A stretch of DNA of 64,000 bases, taken from positions 1 to 64,000 of the forward strand of contig CAKZOD010000003.1 of NCBI GenBank assembly GCA_937136055.1. Direction: 5' to 3'. The notes beneath the pieces are model-generated. The model was given only the letters and a program-made list of their open reading frames with translations, searched no databases and was not told the DNA's origin. Below, piece by piece: positions 60,938-64,000 of the stretch; position 1 is the first letter of the stretch, and each line of letters starts with the position of its first letter. A program made the translations under genes and the position numbers. Origin of the DNA: an uncultured Oceanospirillaceae bacterium. Lineage in GTDB: Bacteria > Pseudomonadota > Gammaproteobacteria > Pseudomonadales > Balneatricaceae.

Positions 60938-62218
60938 ATGAAGCAACATCTGAGTGATAGTGCGATTAGCACACCGTCACAGCAGCAAAAAAGAGTGGCG
61001 ATATTAGGTGCCGGTATTATTGGACTGAACTGTGCATTTTGGTTACAAAGAGCAGGCTATCAAGTGACTTTGTTTGATACAGAGAAACCGGGGCTGGGTG
61101 CATCCTTTGGTAATGCCGGCTTGTTTGCCGACTATGGCCGATTACCTTTTGCAACATTTTCTATGCTTCGCAAAATCCCCAATATGCTGCTGGATAAGCA
61201 GAGTCCCCTGTCGATTGACCCAAAATATACACCGAGCTTGCTAAGCTACGGCTACCAGTATTTTAAAGCCTGCTTCGATCGTCGTTACCAAAGCGGTAAG
61301 CAAGGTTTATTAGCACTGCACCAATTGGTTAAAGAAACAGATGAAACGGTAATTAGTGCAACAAATAGTGAGCACTTAATTACACGCCAAGGCTTTATAG
61401 GGCTGTTTTCGACGAAAGAGAGCTTTGATAAAGCCAAGCCAAGTTTTGAAGAGCGCGCAGGCCAAGGTGTTCAATTACGCTTACTCGATAGTGTACAAAT
61501 ACGCGAGCTGGAACCGAATTTAAAGCTCGATTGCGCAGGTGCTGTTTACTACCCAAATACTTACCACAGCGTCAATCCAAGCCACTATTGTCAGTCTATA
61601 TTTGACTACTTTTGTAAGCAAGGTGGCCACTTTGTGCAGGAGAAAATCTCCGGTCTTAGTGCTCAGGATAAAAAAGTAGACCTGCACAGCGTTGTAAATT
61701 CTTATGAGTTTGATCACCTAGTTGTCACGACAGGTGCAGCCAGTAAGCCTTTAGTAGAGCAGCTTGGCTTAAGTATTCCCCAAGTGTGCGAGCGCGGCTA
61801 TCACTTGATGCTCAAAGATACCGAGAATTTATTGACGCGCCCCATTGCATGGATGAATCAAGGGGTCCACATGACACCGATGCAACAAGGCATTCGTGTT
61901 GCAGGTAGTGCTGAATACACCCATATCGATAGCCAGCCGAGCGAGATGCGAACACGTGTCATGCACAATCATGCGCAGACAATGATAGGTGCTGGTATTG
62001 AAATAGCGACAAGCTGGGTGGGCAGTCGCCCGACTACACCGGATTCATTACCCGTGATCGCCAATATGAAAAACCATCCAAATGTGACACTAGCGTTTGG
62101 CCACGGCCACCTAGGCTTAACACTCGCATCGGTCACTGGCAAAGCCGTTGAACAGCTGGTCAGCGGAACCGTAACTGATCTAGATCTCAGTGCGTTTAGT
62201 GCTGAGCGATTTAATTAA
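60938..62218 (+). CDS. DadA-like FAD-dependent D-amino acid dehydrogenase
   Basis: A 426-residue FAD enzyme of the DAO superfamily. RVAILGAGIIGLNCAFWLQRAGYQVTLFD (in part: AILGAGIIGLNCAFWLQ) is the FAD-binding loop. LGASFGNAGLFADYGRLPF matches DadA, where the FGNAG follows the FAD motif. The C-terminal part has WVGSRPTTPDSLPVIA and FGHGHLGLTLASVTG, the substrate and flavin contacts. It oxidises a D-amino acid to the imino acid and passes electrons to the respiratory chain in relatives. It starts 14 bp after ridA and precedes the racemase by 35 bp. Exact substrate unknown. Confidence 0.85.
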   Translation: MKQHLSDSAISTPSQQQKRVAILGAGIIGLNCAFWLQRAGYQVTLFDTEKPGLGASFGNAGLFADYGRLPFATFSMLRKIPNMLLDKQSPLSIDPKYTPSLLSYGYQYFKACFDRRYQSGKQGLLALHQLVKETDETVISATNSEHLITRQGFIGLFSTKESFDKAKPSFEERAGQGVQLRLLDSVQIRELEPNLKLDCAGAVYYPNTYHSVNPSHYCQSIFDYFCKQGGHFVQEKISGLSAQDKKVDLHSVVNSYEFDHLVVTTGAASKPLVEQLGLSIPQVCERGYHLMLKDTENLLTRPIAWMNQGVHMTPMQQGIRVAGSAEYTHIDSQPSEMRTRVMHNHAQTMIGAGIEIATSWVGSRPTTPDSLPVIANMKNHPNVTLAFGHGHLGLTLASVTGKAVEQLVSGTVTDLDLSAFSAERFN

Positions 62219-62253
62219 AGATACCGACAACCTATTAGGTAGAGAGTAACAAC

Positions 62254-62973
62254 ATGACATTAGTAAAAGGTGGTTTTAACTACTACAGCATTCCTATTGG
62301 TGTAATTTGCTTAGAATCTTATTTCCCTAAGCCAATCGGCCATATTAAACACCCTGCGGGATTTGATTTCCCTGTGCTCTACAAAACAGTACAAGGCGCC
62401 ACAATTGAGCGCTTAATTGGCCAGCGTGATATCGCGTTGTTACAGCCTTTTATCGATGCGGCTAAAGAGCTTGAAAGAGAGGGTGTAAAAGCGATTACTG
62501 CAAGCTGTGGCTTTTTAGCACTATTTCAGCGGGAAATAGCAGATGCAGTTGATATACCAGTCTTTATTTCAAGCTTGATTCAAATACCTATGGTGTATCA
62601 AAGCTTAGGGCGTCATCGCAAGGTGGGAGTTGTTGTTGCCAACAGTGATGCTTTATCAGCAGATCATCTAGCAGCTGTCGGTGCTGAAAATGTCCCTGTA
62701 GCAATTGCTGGGATGCAACATCAGCCGCAGTTTGTCGATGTGATTTTAAAAGGCAATAACAACGATTTTGACTTAGACGTTTTTAGAGATGAATTGTTTG
62801 CTGTGATTGAGGCTATGATTGCAGAAAATCCAAACCTTGGTTCAATCGTGCTTGAGTGTACGGATTTATCGCACTTTGCTCCTCAAGTGCAGCAGCGCTT
62901 TAATTTGCCAGTTTATGACCTGACAAGTTTGACACGCATGGTTGCAGCAACCGTTGAGCGTAAAATCGCTTAA
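62254..62973 (+). CDS. Aspartate/glutamate racemase family protein
   Basis: A 239-residue member of the Asp/Glu/hydantoin racemase superfamily. Two catalytic Cys candidates lie in matching positions: AITASCGFLALF (about 82-93) and IVLECTDLSHFAP (about 188-200). The N-terminal IPIGVICLESYFPKPIGHIKHPAGFDFPV is common in a group encoded beside Bug/TTT transporters. It would interconvert L- and D-forms of an acidic amino acid or a hydantoin. With the DadA-like oxidase it makes the D-form oxidisable. Third gene of the ridA operon; a stable hairpin follows. Confidence 0.8.
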   Translation: MTLVKGGFNYYSIPIGVICLESYFPKPIGHIKHPAGFDFPVLYKTVQGATIERLIGQRDIALLQPFIDAAKELEREGVKAITASCGFLALFQREIADAVDIPVFISSLIQIPMVYQSLGRHRKVGVVVANSDALSADHLAAVGAENVPVAIAGMQHQPQFVDVILKGNNNDFDLDVFRDELFAVIEAMIAENPNLGSIVLECTDLSHFAPQVQQRFNLPVYDLTSLTRMVAATVERKIA

Positions 62974-62981
62974 AGCCTCTC

Positions 62982-63012
62982 TTCAACGCATATTAATGCA
63001 ATATGCGTTGAA
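62982..63012. terminator. Hairpin after the racemase gene
   Basis: Perfect 12-bp arms TTCAACGCATAT and ATATGCGTTGAA around TAATGCA, 9 bp past the stop. No T-tract on the plus side, so it may protect the 3' end more than terminate. Confidence 0.6.
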
Positions 63013-63090
63013 GCTAGCGTTGGCAGGATTTATCCCCCTATATATAACACTGATGAAAAATGACATTCCTTAACGCTTGAGCTGCGCCTG

Positions 63091-64000
63091 TTAATTACAC
63101 TGATCAGTGCTCAAATTGTTGTTAGAAACGTTTTCAAAAGAGATGTTATCGAGTGATGTGCAAGTGCTAGAAATAGCGGCGTTATTATGCACAGAGATTT
63201 TCGAATCATCCCCCCTGATGCTGCCTAAACTATGTGATAAATCACCATAAAACCTCAGTGATGAAAACGAGTTTAGCTTCAGGTCATCCGTTGTCAGCAT
63301 GCCTTTATCTGCAACAAAAGAGCTACTGATCAACTCTAGACTATTAATATCAATATTATTATCTAGGAAAAGATATGATTTGGTCGATTCAATATCAGCA
63401 GACGCGTCAAAGCTACCTCCTTTGATATGTGCTGAACTGCCTTCAACAAGGAGCTTATCGTTTATCGTTCCGCCTGTCATTTCCACAGTAGATGACATGA
63501 GCACGCCGACACTATCTAAGCTACCACCCTTTAAAAGGATAGAGCTAGAATACATTGCAACGAGCTCTGCTCCTTCTGTCTCTGCATTAGTAGATCCATT
63601 ATTGGCAGTTACTCCATCTCTAATTTCTATAGTTGAGTTATGCTTAACGGAAAAAGGGAAAGTCACACCCGCACCTGTTGTTGTGATATTGGTGTTACCT
63701 TGGGCTCTAATATAAGAGCCGTAATTGGCAGAAACCCCTGTCGCGCAGTTTGATATATTTACATCAGTTAACCGATAAGATCCCTGCCTAGTATATAAAC
63801 AAGTTGTTTCAGAGTTTTCACCGTCAATTGAAACCAAAGCTCCAGGACCGATTATATCGACATTCTCTAACCTTACTTCACTTCCTTGATCAGATCCTAT
63901 CACTACATCGAAAATGCTATTGTTTAATGTGGTATTTTTTATATTTAAGCGAGTATTTCTATTCCATATAATCTCTTCAGCACCGGCTACTGCAACAGCA
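63091..64000 (-). CDS. Beta-helix surface or secreted protein (5' end outside the window)
   Basis: The frame is open to the right edge, so the protein is N-terminally incomplete. About 303 codons are seen. The sequence is a run of short strands with Asn, Ser, Thr and Gly turns (RLTDVNISNCATGVSANYGS, IEIRDGVTANNGST, LLKGGSLDSVGVLMSST, VEMTGGTINDKLLVEGSS), the mark of a right-handed parallel beta-helix such as polymorphic outer-membrane or pectate-lyase-like proteins. It ends STDQCN without an autotransporter barrel, so secretion by another route, or a missing partner, is likely. Two Cys near the C-terminus may pair. Function unknown. Confidence 0.7.
   Translation of the reverse strand, partial: AVAVAGAEEIIWNRNTRLNIKNTTLNNSIFDVVIGSDQGSEVRLENVDIIGPGALVSIDGENSETTCLYTRQGSYRLTDVNISNCATGVSANYGSYIRAQGNTNITTTGAGVTFPFSVKHNSTIEIRDGVTANNGSTNAETEGAELVAMYSSSILLKGGSLDSVGVLMSSTVEMTGGTINDKLLVEGSSAHIKGGSFDASADIESTKSYLFLDNNIDINSLELISSSFVADKGMLTTDDLKLNSFSSLRFYGDLSHSLGSIRGDDSKISVHNNAAISSTCTSLDNISFENVSNNNLSTDQCN

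Noticed and set aside
1..64000. tRNA, rRNA or riboswitch
   Set aside because: I saw no stretch with cloverleaf arms, rRNA motifs or known riboswitch cores. Short or diverged ones could escape reading by eye.

Overview
The window looks like chromosome from a free-living, probably marine gammaproteobacterium of low-to-middle G+C. Two stretches of gene order are typical of Pseudomonas and its relatives: pilT-pilU beside yggS-proC-yggT-DUF4426-rdgB-hemW, and an ABC-F protein (yheS type), a TIGR02444 protein, an FKBP isomerase and rsd/algQ lying together. I cannot name the genus. I saw no rRNA, tRNA or CRISPR array.

Region 1 (1-2900) is an AT-rich scar zone. It holds five same-direction copies of a repeat of about 75 bp. 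The repeat is made of the last codons, stop codon and terminator hairpin of a tyrosine recombinase gene. Sequence to the right changes abruptly after the shared CCATTGATT. Between the copies lie a truncated recombinase with a lost active-site Arg, a small membrane protein, two tails of XRE-type regulators, and tandem 11-bp units like recombinase arm sites. I read this as stacked remnants of several integration events at one att-like core.

Region 2 (2906-15956) is a toxin-delivery island. It carries cdiB, a 3301-residue cdiA and an overlapping SUKH-like immunity gene. The CdiA tip after VENN appears to hold a ParB/Srx-like toxin domain. An RNA 2'-phosphotransferase gene (kptA) meets the immunity gene tail to tail.

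Region 3 (15957-19416) carries a TPR protein, a small unknown, a GNAT acetyltransferase, an NmrA-like oxidoreductase and a DUF6174-like exported protein. Region 4 (19471-32675) is a signalling block: a CheR-type methyltransferase, a large hybrid histidine kinase, a REC-GGDEF-EAL protein, PutA without its DNA-binding domain, and a Cache-PAS-GGDEF-EAL protein.

Region 5 (32845-46119) is core genome: hemW, rdgB, DUF4426, yggT, proC, yggS, pilT, pilU, tex, and a DctB/DctD-like two-component pair with no transporter beside it. Region 6 (46204-54194) has a YHS protein, a DUF2986 small protein coupled to yheS, TIGR02444, FKBP, a WD40 lipoprotein, rsd/algQ, a FliL-like exported protein and gshA.

Region 7 (54402-62973) begins with a LysR/NTF2-like divergent pair. 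A catabolic module follows: a tripartite tricarboxylate transporter (tctB, a frameshifted tctA, tctC), a LysR regulator whose best start appears to be ATC, a RidA protein, a DadA-like FAD oxidase and an Asp/Glu racemase. Together these suggest uptake of an amino acid or organic acid, racemisation, oxidation of the D-form and removal of the imine. The window ends inside a beta-helix surface or secreted protein.
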